Positions 36,671 through 46,425 of a DNA stretch of 64,000 nt are shown here, piece by piece. Source of the DNA: an uncultured Rhodopila sp. (GTDB lineage Bacteria; Pseudomonadota; Alphaproteobacteria; Acetobacterales; Acetobacteraceae); NCBI GenBank assembly GCA_903851415.1, contig CAINOE010000142.1, positions 1-64,000 of the forward strand, in the 5' to 3' direction. The position numbers and the translations under genes were made by a program. Position 1 is the first letter of the stretch. The number at the start of each line of letters is the position of its first letter. Below the pieces are notes generated by a model. It made no database searches. It saw only the letters and a program-made list of their open reading frames with translations, and was not told the origin of the DNA.

Positions 36671-38329
36671 TCAAGTCCCGCCCGCGGCGGCGGCCTCGCT
36701 GTTGCGCAGGATGAAGCGCTGCAGCTTGCCGCTCGGGGTCTTCGGCAGGCTCTTCACGAACGCGATCTCGCGCGGATAGGCGTGCGCGGACAGCCGGCGT
36801 TTCACGTATTGGCACAGATCCTCCGCCAGCGCGTCGGACGGCTCGAAGTCGGCGGACAGCACCACATACGCCTTGACGATCTCCGTCCGCTCGCGGTCCG
36901 GCTTGCCGATGACGGCCGCCTCGATCACCGCGGCATGTTCGATCAGCGCGCTCTCCACGTCGAACGGGCCGATGCGGTAGCCGGAGGAGGTGATCACGTC
37001 GTCGGCGCGGCCGATGAAGCTGATGCTGCCGTCCGGCTCCAGCTCCACCGTGTCGCCGGTGCGGTAATAGCCGCCGCCGATGGCCGGGGTCGCCTGCTGC
37101 CAATATCCGTTGAAGAACAGCAGCGGAGAGCGCGCGATGTCGATCGCCAGTTCCCCCTGCCGGTGCGGCGGCAACTCGTTGCCCGCGTCATCCAGCACCG
37201 CCACGCGGTACCCCGGCATGGCCAGCCCGGCGGACCCGGGATGCACCGCATGCTTCAGCCGGTGATGGTTGTTGACCACCATCCCCAGCTCCGTCTGCCC
37301 GTAATGGTCGTGTATCGGCGCGGCCAGGTGCTCAGCGAACCAGCGGATCACCTCCGGGTTCAGCGGCTCGCCGGCGCTGCTGACGGCGCGCAACTGGCCT
37401 TTCACCCGGGACGCCGCCTCCGCCCCCGCGGCGATCAGCAGGCGGAAGGCGGTGGGGGAGCCGGCCAGGTTGGTGATGCCGTGGGTTTCGATGATGCGGT
37501 AGGTGCTCTCGGCCGTGAACGGCCCGTCGTAGAACGTGGTGGTCAGGCCCATCATCAGCGGCCCCGTCACCGCATAATACAACCCGTACGCCCAGCCCGG
37601 ATCGGCGATGTTCCAGAACCTGTCCTCCGGCCGCAGATCGACCGCGTCGCGCATGTAGACGTAGAACGGCAGCAGCGCCTTCAGCGGCACCGGCACGCCC
37701 TTGGCCAGCCCTGTCGTGCCGGAGGTGGACATCATCAGGAACAGATCCTCTCCGCGCCGCGGCACCGGCTCGAACACCGGGCCTTGCGCGGCGAGTTCGG
37801 CGCGGAAGTCGAAATCCCCGGGGCGCACCGGTGCGGCCGAGACCACCGCCACCGCCGGCGCACCAGCGACCTCGTCCAGCTTCGCCCGGTTCGGCGCATC
37901 GGTCACCACCAGCTTCGTCGCGCCGATTTTCAGCCGGTGCTCGATCGCCTTCGGCCCGAAGGCGGTGAACAGCGGCTGGTACACCGCGCCCGCGCGCCAG
38001 GTGCCGAGGATGGTGACCAGCAGCTCCGGCGTGCGCGGCAGCATGCCGGCGACCACGTCCCCGGGGCCGATGCCGCGCGCGGTCAGGAAGCCGGCGAAGC
38101 GGGCGGATTGCTCTTGCAGCTCCGCGAATGTCAGGCTGGCACGGCGGCCGTCCTGACTTTCGAATTGCAGCGCGATGCCGCCGGACGGAACATGGCGGTC
38201 GCAGCATTCGACGCAGGCGTTGAGGCCGTTTTCCAGGCTGCCGTGCAGGTGCGCGGCCAGGTCTTCGACGCGGAACGCCGCGATGGCGTCTGCGTATGTG
38301 GTGGTCGGACGGTCGATCAGATCGCTCAT
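36671..38329 (-). CDS. acyl-CoA synthetase (AMP-forming)
   Basis: This 552-residue ligase activates a carboxylic acid to its CoA thioester through an acyl-AMP. The ATP loop is MMSTSGTTGLAKGVP, and other adenylate-forming motifs are HDHYGQTELG, YYRTGDTVE and the C-terminal lysine region KTPSGKLQRF. It resembles medium-chain/acetyl-type synthetases. It lies upstream of thiolase and acyl-CoA dehydrogenase on the same strand, and divergent from an AraC-type regulator, which may control the whole set. Confidence 0.92.
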   Translation of the reverse strand: MSDLIDRPTTTYADAIAAFRVEDLAAHLHGSLENGLNACVECCDRHVPSGGIALQFESQDGRRASLTFAELQEQSARFAGFLTARGIGPGDVVAGMLPRTPELLVTILGTWRAGAVYQPLFTAFGPKAIEHRLKIGATKLVVTDAPNRAKLDEVAGAPAVAVVSAAPVRPGDFDFRAELAAQGPVFEPVPRRGEDLFLMMSTSGTTGLAKGVPVPLKALLPFYVYMRDAVDLRPEDRFWNIADPGWAYGLYYAVTGPLMMGLTTTFYDGPFTAESTYRIIETHGITNLAGSPTAFRLLIAAGAEAASRVKGQLRAVSSAGEPLNPEVIRWFAEHLAAPIHDHYGQTELGMVVNNHHRLKHAVHPGSAGLAMPGYRVAVLDDAGNELPPHRQGELAIDIARSPLLFFNGYWQQATPAIGGGYYRTGDTVELEPDGSISFIGRADDVITSSGYRIGPFDVESALIEHAAVIEAAVIGKPDRERTEIVKAYVVLSADFEPSDALAEDLCQYVKRRLSAHAYPREIAFVKSLPKTPSGKLQRFILRNSEAAAAGGT

Positions 38330-38474
38330 CGATGTCTCCTCCGCTCGGTCGTTATGGGACTCTGTTCTTTGAAGGCAAACAGCCTCCGGGGCGATTGAAC
38401 ATCAGGCCGGAGTGGCAATCGATGCCCGCACCGTGTATATTTTGCGGCCGGTTTTGCCACATCGCGGGACGCAC

Positions 38475-39518
38475 ATGGAACGGCGGACGATCGCGGCCTG
38501 CTTCGTCGAGGAGGCGCTGGACAGCCTGCGCCGCCGCGGCCTCGCGACCGGGCCGGTGCTGGCGGCGGCCGGACTGCCCGCCGAGGTGCACGAACCGGTC
38601 TCGGCCGAACGCTATGGCGCGCTGTGGCTGGTGATCGCCGCGGCCATCGGCGACGAGTTTTTCGGCCTCGGCGGGCGGCCGATGCGGCCGGGCAGCTTCA
38701 CGCTGCTGTGCCACTGCGTGCTGCATACCGCGACCCTGGAGCAGGCGCTGCACCGCGCGCTGCGCTTCCTCGGCGTGGTGCTGGACGATCCGCGCGGGAC
38801 GCTGGTGGTCACCGGCGGCATGGCGCAGATCGTCCTGACCGATGCGGGCGAGCCTCGTTCGGCGTTCGCGTATCGCACGTTCTGGCTGATCGTGCATGGG
38901 ATCACCTGCTGGCTGGTGGGGCGGCGCATCCCGCTGCGGCTGGCCGATTTCCGCTGCCCGGTGCCGGAGCACGGCGCCGAATACGGGCTGCTGTTCGGCG
39001 CCCCGGTGCGGTTCGGGCAGCCAGTCAACCGGCTGGCGTTCGATGCGTCCTATCTGCGGCTGCCGGCGGTGCGGACCGAGCGGATGCTGAAACAGTTCCT
39101 GCGGGGTGCTCCGGCGAATATCCTGGTGCGGTACCGGTATGACGGTGGCCTGGTGGCGCGGGTGCGCGGGCTGCTGCGGACGACTCCGCCCGGGGCGTGG
39201 CCGGGCTTCGACGGGTTGGCCGCGCAGTTGCGCCTGCCGGCGTCGACGCTGCGCCACCGGCTTCGGCATGAGGGGCAGAGCTACCGGGCGATCAAGGACG
39301 AAATCCGCCGCGAACTGGCGGATGAGTGGCTGCTGCACAGCTCGCGGAGCGTCGGGGAGATCGCGGCGGAACTCGGCTTCGCCGAACCGAGCGCGTTCCA
39401 TCGCGCCTTCCGCAAGTGGCGATCAAGCAGCCCCGGCGCGTTTCGCGCGCATCGGCTGAACGGAGGAGTGGCCGGACAAGGGGCTGGACTGAACAGCGAC
39501 CGGGACCGCACCCGATGA
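38475..39518 (+). CDS. AraC family transcriptional regulator
   Basis: This 347-residue regulator has an N-terminal arabinose-binding-like (HTH_18 type) domain and a C-terminal AraC HTH (SVGEIAAELGFAEPSAFHRAFRKWRSSSPGAFR). The double-HTH pattern LRLPASTLRHRLRHEGQSY precedes it. Regulators of this subfamily often control acyl-CoA or ornithine/betaine catabolism. I chose the ATG at 38475; the region upstream is shared with the divergent acyl-CoA synthetase, so that operon is the probable target. Confidence 0.9.
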   Translation: MERRTIAACFVEEALDSLRRRGLATGPVLAAAGLPAEVHEPVSAERYGALWLVIAAAIGDEFFGLGGRPMRPGSFTLLCHCVLHTATLEQALHRALRFLGVVLDDPRGTLVVTGGMAQIVLTDAGEPRSAFAYRTFWLIVHGITCWLVGRRIPLRLADFRCPVPEHGAEYGLLFGAPVRFGQPVNRLAFDASYLRLPAVRTERMLKQFLRGAPANILVRYRYDGGLVARVRGLLRTTPPGAWPGFDGLAAQLRLPASTLRHRLRHEGQSYRAIKDEIRRELADEWLLHSSRSVGEIAAELGFAEPSAFHRAFRKWRSSSPGAFRAHRLNGGVAGQGAGLNSDRDRTR

Positions 39519-39639
39519 GATGCCTTTACTTCACCGTCATGGCTGGGACGCGCCCCATCGCTGTCAGGATAAGGCGGAGCCGAGAACAGATAGCAGCGGG
39601 TTACATCGGCGGAAGGGCGGTCGTTCTGATATTTTATCA

Positions 39640-40257
39640 TTATTCCCAAATACTAGATTTCGCATTTAGTTCAAGAGTCCTGACGCCGACGGCAAACTCG
39701 CTGATGAGTAACACAAAACCGACAACGAACATGCCTGCGCCAAGGCGAACGAAAATGTGCGTTTGATCGGCCTGATCGGCCATGACCGCAAGGAAGAATA
39801 ACAAAAATGAGATCGCCACAGCGATGAGGGACCACGCCGTCCGCCTATACCTGGTCATGAACCGCTCATTCTGGTTTGTTAGGTTGTCGATCTGGCGGCT
39901 CACTTTCTCCAAGGCTGTATTTAAATCCTGCTGTTCGTTATCTCGATGGGCATCCGGATCTAAACGCCTCTGCCGCATCCGAAGAGCCAGTTGCCGCCTC
40001 ACCAGTATTGAGCGCCTTCCAATAACTTCTCGACTTCGATCAGACACATGTGCGTTTCGCGCGCTCAGCAGCGCGAGAACGGTTGCGCACACAATAAACA
40101 GAGGAATTTTATCTCCCCTAAGAATCTCAAAAAACGTAGCGGCCCAAAATATTGCCACGCCATCCAATAAACGCAGCCCAAGAACGGTTGCGCACACGAT
40201 AAACAGCGGAAATCTCTCCTTCGCAAGAATTTCGGCACACTTAGCTGCCCAACCCAT
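39640..40257 (-). CDS. membrane protein with a tandem N-terminal repeat
   Basis: This 205-residue protein has an N-terminal region repeated at a 35-residue period: EILAKERFPLFIVCATVLGL, then EILRGDKIPLFIVCATVLAL. A charged, coiled-coil-like region follows (NTALEKVSRQIDNLTNQNERF), then two membrane helices near the C terminus. The DNA repeat is visible as GAACGGTTGCGCACAC at 40077 and 40182. The ATG at 40257 lacks a strong ribosome site. The family is not recognised. Base composition is AT-richer than the neighbours. Confidence 0.6.
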   Translation of the reverse strand: MGWAAKCAEILAKERFPLFIVCATVLGLRLLDGVAIFWAATFFEILRGDKIPLFIVCATVLALLSARNAHVSDRSREVIGRRSILVRRQLALRMRQRRLDPDAHRDNEQQDLNTALEKVSRQIDNLTNQNERFMTRYRRTAWSLIAVAISFLLFFLAVMADQADQTHIFVRLGAGMFVVGFVLLISEFAVGVRTLELNAKSSIWE

Positions 40258-40981
40258 TTCAACACCATCTGATAGACAAAAGAGAGATCGCCGCACCAGA
40301 TGCCAGCGCAACGCTTAGCGGGTAACATAAGCTTCGATCCGGCGGCCTGGCAGAGATTGATATCAGGTATTGAGCATTTCCGCAACGAGGCGTTCGTTCC
40401 TAACATATGGAAATGTCAGCCTTGGCCCGCCCGTTGCCGAAGACTCTTGCCGGACAATAGCGTCAGCTTCTGCGCGTCGAGTTCCGGGAGGAAGCTGCCA
40501 TTCCGATTTCGGCTTATCCTGGCCGTTCAGGCGCATCGCGTGAAAGCGCGAGCAAGGTCGAAGGCGGCACACCGCCGCGTAGCGCATTGGGAATGCTGGA
40601 CCGGGCCAGGACCGCCCGGCAACCCGTCAAAACCTATGTGCAGAATACTGGGCGGGTTTCTCTAACCGCCTGACCCTCGCGGTCAGGGCGGGGTCATAGT
40701 GAGTTGCAATTGCTGCCCTGAGACACTCAGTTCATCCCACGACACTCTACTCAGACGATGCGGCGCAGCGTATCATCCGTCCCGGTCCACCGAATGCGCG
40801 CAACGCCCGCCAGCCCACCGATGTCGGCTTTTGCGACGCCCGGGAATAAGCAAATCGGGCGGTGGAGCCTATTTCGTCATGGCCCTGCCCCGGCTTGTCC
40901 GGGGTATTGTCCGGGCCACGACGGTGGCAGGAGGGGGGAAACGGCCGCACCCGCGAGATTCAATCGCTTATGGGTGTCGCC
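40258..40981. other. 0.72-kb region without a supported gene
   Basis: Short open frames occur on both strands (for example minus 40363-40587, reading MRLNGQDKPKSEWQLPPG) with no family match or good ribosome site. A hairpin, CCGCCTGACC-CTCGC-GGTCAGGGCGG, lies at 40666-40691 without a T-run. The 46-bp repeat copy B is at 40874-40919. Confidence 0.4.
40874..40919 (+). repeat. 46-bp dispersed palindromic repeat, copy B
   Basis: This is identical over 46 bases to copy A at 11208-11253, in opposite orientation and about 29.6 kb away. It begins TCGTCATGGCCC and ends GTCCGGGCCAC. As with copy A, the adjacent gene is a Uma2 member. Confidence 0.75.
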
Positions 40982-41569
40982 TCAATCGAACCCGACCCCG
41001 GCGTAGACCTCATCCAACGCAAGCTCGATGCCGAACTCCGGCAGCCGGATGGGGCCGATCGCATCCGGGGGATCGCGGTGCCAGGCGCATTCCCCGGGAT
41101 CGCGGTGGAACACGCGGAACGATCTGCTCTCCGACTCAACGATCACATAGCGGAGGATCGACGGCACCGATTCATATTCATCGACCTTGTCCTCCTCATC
41201 CCGCCGCCGGTTATCGCGCCCCGGCGACGTCACCTCGAACACCACGATCGGCGCCGGGACGGCCACCGCGTTCCGGTGCGGCGAGGAGCACGCGATGAAG
41301 GCATCCGGCTCCCGCAGCGCGCCGCCGACCGTTTCGATCGCGTCCTGCGGCCCGTATGTGTCGCACGGCGTCCCGGCCGGCAGCCGAGGCCGGATCGCCT
41401 CGCGGATGTTGCGGCCGATACGGTTATGGCCGACGGTCGCGGGCGGCCTCGCGACCGGGCGGGAGCCGTCGAACTCGAAGCGCGCGCCCTCCGGCTGCGC
41501 CTCGGCCCAGGCCAGATACCGGCTCTGGCTCCAGACCTCGGGATCGATCCGGCGCGCGGCGAGCGTCAT
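40982..41569 (-). CDS. Uma2 family (DUF820) endonuclease-like protein
   Basis: This 195-residue protein has DUF820 features: EVWSQSRYLAWAEAQPEGARFEFDGSRPV, GHNRIGRNIREAI, REPDAFIAC (metal-site Asp) and APIVVFEVTSPGR (the ExxSP element), then VPSILRYVIVESES. It is a diverged relative of the protein at 10508. ATG 41569 follows a G-rich stretch, and an upstream in-frame start adds six residues. Role unknown. Confidence 0.85.
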   Translation of the reverse strand: MTLAARRIDPEVWSQSRYLAWAEAQPEGARFEFDGSRPVARPPATVGHNRIGRNIREAIRPRLPAGTPCDTYGPQDAIETVGGALREPDAFIACSSPHRNAVAVPAPIVVFEVTSPGRDNRRRDEEDKVDEYESVPSILRYVIVESESRSFRVFHRDPGECAWHRDPPDAIGPIRLPEFGIELALDEVYAGVGFD

Positions 41570-41611
41570 CGCCCCGCCCCCGGGCAACGAAGCACACGCC
41601 AGACCCGCATC

Positions 41612-43024
41612 CTACCTCCCCGTAAGAAGCCGCTCCATCAACTGCTTCACCGTCGGGATGAAGCCGTTCGAGTAGAACGGGTCCTTGGCGAAACGATACG
41701 CATTATGGCCGCTGAACATCAGGTTGTTCTCGACCGCCTCCGGCTTGTCGCTGTCATGCGCGATGTCCTGCAGCGTCTTCTGGATGCAGAAGCTGCGCGG
41801 GTCCGCCCGCTTGCCATTGTTGTAGTCAGGCTCCTGCTGCGACCAGTTGGAGAAGCGGCAGGAACTCAGGCAGCCCATGCAGCTCGACTGGTCCTGCAGG
41901 ATCTGCTGCGCCTTCTCCGGCGTGACGAAGATCAGCGTCGAGTCCGGGGTGCGCAGCGCTTCCGTGAAACCCTGGTTCTCCCAGCCGAACGCCCGCCCCA
42001 GGTCCGGGTTGGTCAGGTAGACGATCCGCTTGCGCGGGCCGACGCCGTATTCGGCGACATGCTCGCCGATGGCCTCGGTGGTGAAAGCCACCTGGCGCTC
42101 GTTCCGCTCCCGCAGTTCGCCGATGAACCGGTTGTTCACCGCGCTGGAATAAAACCCCGTCGGCGAGAACTTGTTCAGGAAGACATCGCCCTCCTTCAAC
42201 GTGAGAAGCCGCTGCTTCCAGGCGTCGCCGATGGGGCTTTCCTTCGTCAGCAGCGGACGCGTGCCGAACTGGAACGCGACCGGACCGAGTTCGGGGTTGT
42301 CGATCCAGTGCTCCCACTCGTCCAGGCACCACACCCCGCCGGCCATGATGATCGGCGTTTCATGCAGGCCGAAGCCGTTCATCACCTTGCGCAGGGCGGC
42401 GACGCGCGGCAGCGGGTCCTCCGGCCTTGTGGGGTCCTCGCCGTTGCTCAGGCCGTTATGGCCGCCGGCCAGCCAGGGGTCCTCGTAGACCACGCCGCCG
42501 AGCAGTTCGGCGGTCTTGTGGTACGCCCGCTTCCACAGCGCATTGAAGGCGCGCGCCGAGGAGATGATCGGGTAATAGTGCACGTTGAATTTGGCGGCGA
42601 TCTCGGCCAGGCGATACGGCATGCCGGCGCCGCAGGTGATGCCGTGGATCAGGCCTTTGGCCTGCTCCAGCACCTCATGCATGATGCGTTCGGCGCCGCC
42701 GCCTTCCCACAGGATGTTGGTGTGGATGCGGCCTCTGCCGCCGGTGACGTCCCAGGCGCGGCGGGCCTGCGCGAGGGCGCCCTGGATGGCGTAGTTGATC
42801 ATCTCCTCATGCCGCTCACGCCGCGTGCGGCCGTGATAGAGCTGCGGGATGCGGCGGCCGTCGGAGTCAAAACTGTCGGCGTTGACGGCACTGAACGTGC
42901 CGACGCCGCCGGCCAGCGCCCACATGCCGGCGGAGAGGCCGTTGGAGATGGAGACGCCCTTGCCCCCTTCCACCAGGGGAAGGACGTCGACGCCACCCAT
43001 TCGTATTGCGTTGATTGTTCTCAT
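41612..43024 (-). CDS. nitronate monooxygenase-like flavoprotein with C-terminal Cys cluster
   Basis: This 470-residue protein belongs to the NMO/2-nitropropane dioxygenase TIM-barrel family, which binds FMN. Features are GGVGTFSAVNAD, GLIHGITCGAGMP, KFNVHYYPIISSARA, LAGGHNGLSNG and TPIIMAGGVW. The last 110 residues carry CMGCLSSCRFSNW and a later Cys (FCIQKT), a cluster that may bind metal or form disulfides and is absent from the short NMO enzymes. The exact substrate is not predictable. It lies alone between the Uma2 gene and the pnp operon. Confidence 0.82.
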   Translation of the reverse strand: MRTINAIRMGGVDVLPLVEGGKGVSISNGLSAGMWALAGGVGTFSAVNADSFDSDGRRIPQLYHGRTRRERHEEMINYAIQGALAQARRAWDVTGGRGRIHTNILWEGGGAERIMHEVLEQAKGLIHGITCGAGMPYRLAEIAAKFNVHYYPIISSARAFNALWKRAYHKTAELLGGVVYEDPWLAGGHNGLSNGEDPTRPEDPLPRVAALRKVMNGFGLHETPIIMAGGVWCLDEWEHWIDNPELGPVAFQFGTRPLLTKESPIGDAWKQRLLTLKEGDVFLNKFSPTGFYSSAVNNRFIGELRERNERQVAFTTEAIGEHVAEYGVGPRKRIVYLTNPDLGRAFGWENQGFTEALRTPDSTLIFVTPEKAQQILQDQSSCMGCLSSCRFSNWSQQEPDYNNGKRADPRSFCIQKTLQDIAHDSDKPEAVENNLMFSGHNAYRFAKDPFYSNGFIPTVKQLMERLLTGR

Positions 43025-43757
43025 GATACTTCAGATCGGTTTGGCGAGGTCGCCACGTTGCACGGACTCAAAAGGCACTTCGGTTCAGGAGAAAGGTCTT
43101 CCTCGATCCCGTTGGCAAAGAAACCGGTCCGGAGCCGCGAAGGTTCACGGACGATGCGCCGCCGGATGCGGGCCGCAAGCTCATCCATCGCAGCGAACCC
43201 CGGTTCCCGCTGCGGCAAAATCGATCGACGGCGTGCTGGTCGCGCGGGCATGGATCGCGATGTCGCAGCTCCGGATGCGATCCCGAAGGTCGGACAGACC
43301 TGATCCCTCTGTCACCAAACGCACCTGGACCAAGCCGCTCTCCCGGATGTTGATGGCCTGCCTGACGCCGATGGCCTGCTCCAATCTCTTGTCCGAGCCG
43401 GCCGCAAGAGGTTTCTCATAATCGACGTTGACCAGAATGTTAACGCCCAACTGGGCCGACCCGCGCATTATCTGGGCTGCCGGTGGGCACGCTGCCGCTG
43501 TTTGGCGATCGTTCCACGCAGCGTTGGTCGACTGTCACCTTGATGAACGTGGCAAGAGCCGCCGGTATGACACGAGCAATGCCGGCGCCGAAGCGAGACG
43601 ACCGGGAGCATCGCCGGGATCGCTGTAAAGGCGCTGCCACTTCGTCATGACCCGCCTTGTCCGGGCCATGACGCCTGAGGCCGGCGTCACAACCCCGGCC
43701 AGCCCGAAATCCTCGAAGCGGCGCCCGGGTGATCATCCAGGCGCCGCCCATGCCGCG
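43025..43757. other. 0.73-kb region between flavoprotein and pnp
   Basis: A minus-strand frame at 43181-43468 (MRGSAQLGVNILVNVDYEKPL onward, 95 residues) is protein-like but has no ribosome site and no recognised family, so I do not call it as a gene. A short relative of the dispersed repeat (TCGTCATGACCCG then GTCCGGGCCATGACG) lies at about 43646-43673. The rest shows nothing. Confidence 0.4.
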
Positions 43758-46001
43758 TTAGTCGCCGATTATCGGCGGCTGTTCGGTGCTTTCGAAGGCG
43801 GGAGCGCTGTCGCGGTCGCGGCGGGGACGGTCGCGGCCGCGGTCGCTGCGCTCTTCCCGTTCCGGACGCTCGCCGCGCGGGGGGCGGGCGCCGACCTGCT
43901 CGGTGATGTCGGCACCGGTGGCCTGATCGACCACCCGCATCGACAGCTTCACCTTGCCGCGCTCGTCGAAGCCGATGACCTTCACCTTCACCGTGTCGCC
44001 GTTGTTGACCACGTCGGTGGTCTTGTTGACGCGGCCCTGGGCGAGTTCGCTGATGTGGACCAGCCCGTCCTTCGACCCGAGGAAGTTGACGAAGGCGCCG
44101 AAATCGGCGGTCTTCACCACCTTGCCCGTGTAGATGATGCCGATCTCGGGCTCGGCGACGATGCCGCGGATCCAGTCGATGGCCTGCTGGGCCTGGTCGA
44201 TGTCGGTGGCGGCTATCTTGATCGTGCCATCGTCGTCGATGTCGATCTTGCACTTGGTGTTCTCGACGATCTCGCGGATCACCTTGCCGCCGGTGCCGAT
44301 GATCTCGCGGATCTTCTCCTTCGGCACGTTGATGATGGTGATGCGCGGAGCGGTCGTCGCGACGTCGCCGCGGGCATTGGTCAGCGCCTTGGACATCTCG
44401 CCGAGGATGTGCAGCCGCCCTTCCTTCGCCTGATCCAGAGCGATCTTCATGATGTCCGGCGTGATGGAGGTGATCTTGATGTCCATCTGCAGGCTGGTGA
44501 CGCCCTGCTCCGTGCCCGCGACCTTGAAGTCCATGTCGCCGAGGTGGTCCTCATCGCCGAGGATGTCGGACAGCACGGCGAAGCCCTTGTCCTCCTTGAT
44601 CAGGCCCATGGCGATGCCCGCCACCGGACGCTTCAACGGCACGCCGGCATCCATCAGCGCCAGCGAGGTGCCGCAGACGGTCGCCATCGAGGACGAGCCG
44701 TTGGATTCCGTGATCTCCGACACCACGCGCAGGGTGTAGGGGAATTTGTCCTTCTCCGGCAGCAGCGGATGGACGGCGCGCCAGGCCAGCTTGCCGTGGC
44801 CGACTTCGCGGCGGCCGGGCGAGCCCATGCGGCCGGCTTCACCCACCGAGTACGGGGGGAAGTTGTAGTGCAGCATGAAGCGCTCGCGGTACTCGCCGAG
44901 CAGCGAGTCAACCACCTGCTCGTCCTGGCCGGTGCCGAGGGTGGCGACGCAGAACGCCTGCGTCTCGCCGCGGGTGAACAGCGCGGACCCGTGCGCCCGC
45001 GGCAGAATCCCCACCTCCGCGATGATCGGCCGGACGGTGCGGGTGTCGCGGCCGTCGATGCGGATGCCGGTCTCGAGGATGGCATCGCGCACGACCGTGG
45101 CTTCGAGGTCGTGCAGGATGCCCTTGGCCTTCTCCGGGTCCAGGCCCTCGGCCACCAGCGCGGCGGCGACGGCCTTCTTGGCGGCGCTGACCTTGTCGTG
45201 GCGGGCCTGCTTGACCTTCTCCTGATAGGCTTCGGCGATGCCTTCGCGGCCGAGCGCATCGACGCGGGCGGCGAGGGCTTTTTCCTCCTCGGATTTCTCC
45301 GGCAGCGGCCAGGGTTCGCGGGCGGCGTGCTCGGCCAGTTCGATGATGGCGGCGATCACCGGCTGGAACGCGGCGTGGCCGAAGGTCACGGCGCCGAGCA
45401 TGGTTTCCTCGGACAGCTCCTGCGCTTCGGATTCGACCATCAGCACGCCCTCGGCGGTGCCGGCGAGGACCAGTTCGAGCTCGCTGGTCTTCATCTGCTC
45501 GTAGGTCGGGTTGAGGATGTATTCGCCGTTCCTGTAGCCGATGCGCGCGGCGGCGATGGGGCCGAAGAACGGGATGCCGGACAGGGTCAGCGCGGCGGAG
45601 CAGCCGATGATGGAGACGATGTCGGGATCGTTCTCGTTATCGTAGCTGAGGACGGTGGCGACGAGCTGGACCTCGTTGGTGAAGCCTTCCGGGAACAGCG
45701 GGCGGAGCGGGCGGTCGATGAGGCGGCTTTTGAGCACCTCGGCCTCGCTCGGGCGCCCTTCGCGCATGAAGAATCCGCCGGGGATCTTGCCGGCGGCGAA
45801 GGCTTTTTCCTGGTAGTTGACGGTCAGCGGGAAGAAATCCTGGCCGGGCTTGGCGCCTTTGACGCCGACGGCGGTGCACAGGATGATGGTCTCCCCGTAG
45901 GAGATCATGACGGCGCCGTCGGCCTGGCGGGCGATCTTGCCGGTTTCCAGGACCAGCTTGCGGCCGCCCCAGTCGAGTTCCTTGCGGAAGTAATTGAACA
46001 T
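43758..46001 (-). CDS. pnp: polyribonucleotide nucleotidyltransferase
   Basis: PNPase degrades RNA from the 3' end using phosphate and acts in the degradosome. The 747-residue protein has two RNase PH domains. The first opens MFNYFRKELDWGGRKLVLETG; the second carries ETGIRIDGRDTRTVRPI and the FPYTLRVVSEITESNGSSSMATVCG core. A KH domain (IINVPKEKIREIIGTGGKVI) and an S1 domain (GIIYTGKVVKTADFGAFVNFLG) follow. The C terminus is an Arg/Asp/Glu-rich tail. It follows rpsO on the same strand, with a 424-bp gap that holds a strong hairpin. Confidence 0.97.
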   Translation of the reverse strand: MFNYFRKELDWGGRKLVLETGKIARQADGAVMISYGETIILCTAVGVKGAKPGQDFFPLTVNYQEKAFAAGKIPGGFFMREGRPSEAEVLKSRLIDRPLRPLFPEGFTNEVQLVATVLSYDNENDPDIVSIIGCSAALTLSGIPFFGPIAAARIGYRNGEYILNPTYEQMKTSELELVLAGTAEGVLMVESEAQELSEETMLGAVTFGHAAFQPVIAAIIELAEHAAREPWPLPEKSEEEKALAARVDALGREGIAEAYQEKVKQARHDKVSAAKKAVAAALVAEGLDPEKAKGILHDLEATVVRDAILETGIRIDGRDTRTVRPIIAEVGILPRAHGSALFTRGETQAFCVATLGTGQDEQVVDSLLGEYRERFMLHYNFPPYSVGEAGRMGSPGRREVGHGKLAWRAVHPLLPEKDKFPYTLRVVSEITESNGSSSMATVCGTSLALMDAGVPLKRPVAGIAMGLIKEDKGFAVLSDILGDEDHLGDMDFKVAGTEQGVTSLQMDIKITSITPDIMKIALDQAKEGRLHILGEMSKALTNARGDVATTAPRITIINVPKEKIREIIGTGGKVIREIVENTKCKIDIDDDGTIKIAATDIDQAQQAIDWIRGIVAEPEIGIIYTGKVVKTADFGAFVNFLGSKDGLVHISELAQGRVNKTTDVVNNGDTVKVKVIGFDERGKVKLSMRVVDQATGADITEQVGARPPRGERPEREERSDRGRDRPRRDRDSAPAFESTEQPPIIGD

Positions 46002-46425
46002 TCAGCCGTCCTATGGATGCGCGGCATCGGCGGACGACAAGACAGCTTTCTCCCGCCGTTCCCGTTGGTTAGGCGGGGTGGCGGCGTCTCGGGTAACACG
46101 GAGCGCGCCTGCGCGCCGTTTGTGGGGGTCGCAGCCGCGGCCATGTGGCCGGAAACGCCGTCGCTGGTCCCGCGCCTGTTCGGGGCGTGCCGGTTCGGCG
46201 ATCGTTGTGTCCACCGCGTGACGCGGTGTTGCGGGGGACCAACCTGCCCCCGTTCAGGTGTTACGTTCAGTCAGCAGGCCGGAAATAGTGATGAAAGCCG
46301 GCTGTGGGAAGCTTTATGTTCTGTTTGAACGTCATGGCCCGGCTTGTTCGGGCCACCTATCGCGGCAGGGTGCTGGCATAGGTGGCCCGGACAAGCCGGG
46401 CCATGACGGGTAGCGAGGGCGACGA
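46002..46425. other. pnp-rpsO intergenic region
   Basis: This 424-bp gap is longer than usual for rpsO-pnp. It contains the 79-bp palindromic repeat (46330-46408) right after rpsO, which would end or process the upstream transcript, and about 320 bp of leader before pnp. Several short inverted repeats (for example CCGCGTGACGCGG near 46217) could form the processed stem-loop by which pnp is autoregulated in other bacteria. That is inference. Confidence 0.4.
46330..46408. repeat. 79-bp palindromic repeat after rpsO
   Basis: Left arm 46330-46360 (CGTCATGGCCCGGCTTG onward to CACCTAT) and right arm 46378-46408 are complementary at 30 of 31 positions, with a 17-nt loop. It belongs to the dispersed GTCATGGCCCGG family of this window. 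Placed just after rpsO, it should form a very stable hairpin. Confidence 0.8.

Noticed and set aside
36038..38398. Plus-strand frame of about 786 codons through the acyl-CoA synthetase
   Set aside because: Antisense shadow of a gene with clear adenylation motifs.
40862..43303. Plus-strand frame of about 800 codons through the Uma2 and flavoprotein genes
   Set aside because: Antisense shadow with biased composition and no motif.
43181..43468. 95-codon minus-strand frame (MRGSAQLGVNIL onward)
   Set aside because: Protein-like, but no ribosome site, no family and isolated; left as unsupported.
43647..46328. Open frame of nearly 900 codons antisense to pnp
   Set aside because: Shadow of pnp; the other strand gives complete RNase PH, KH and S1 domains.
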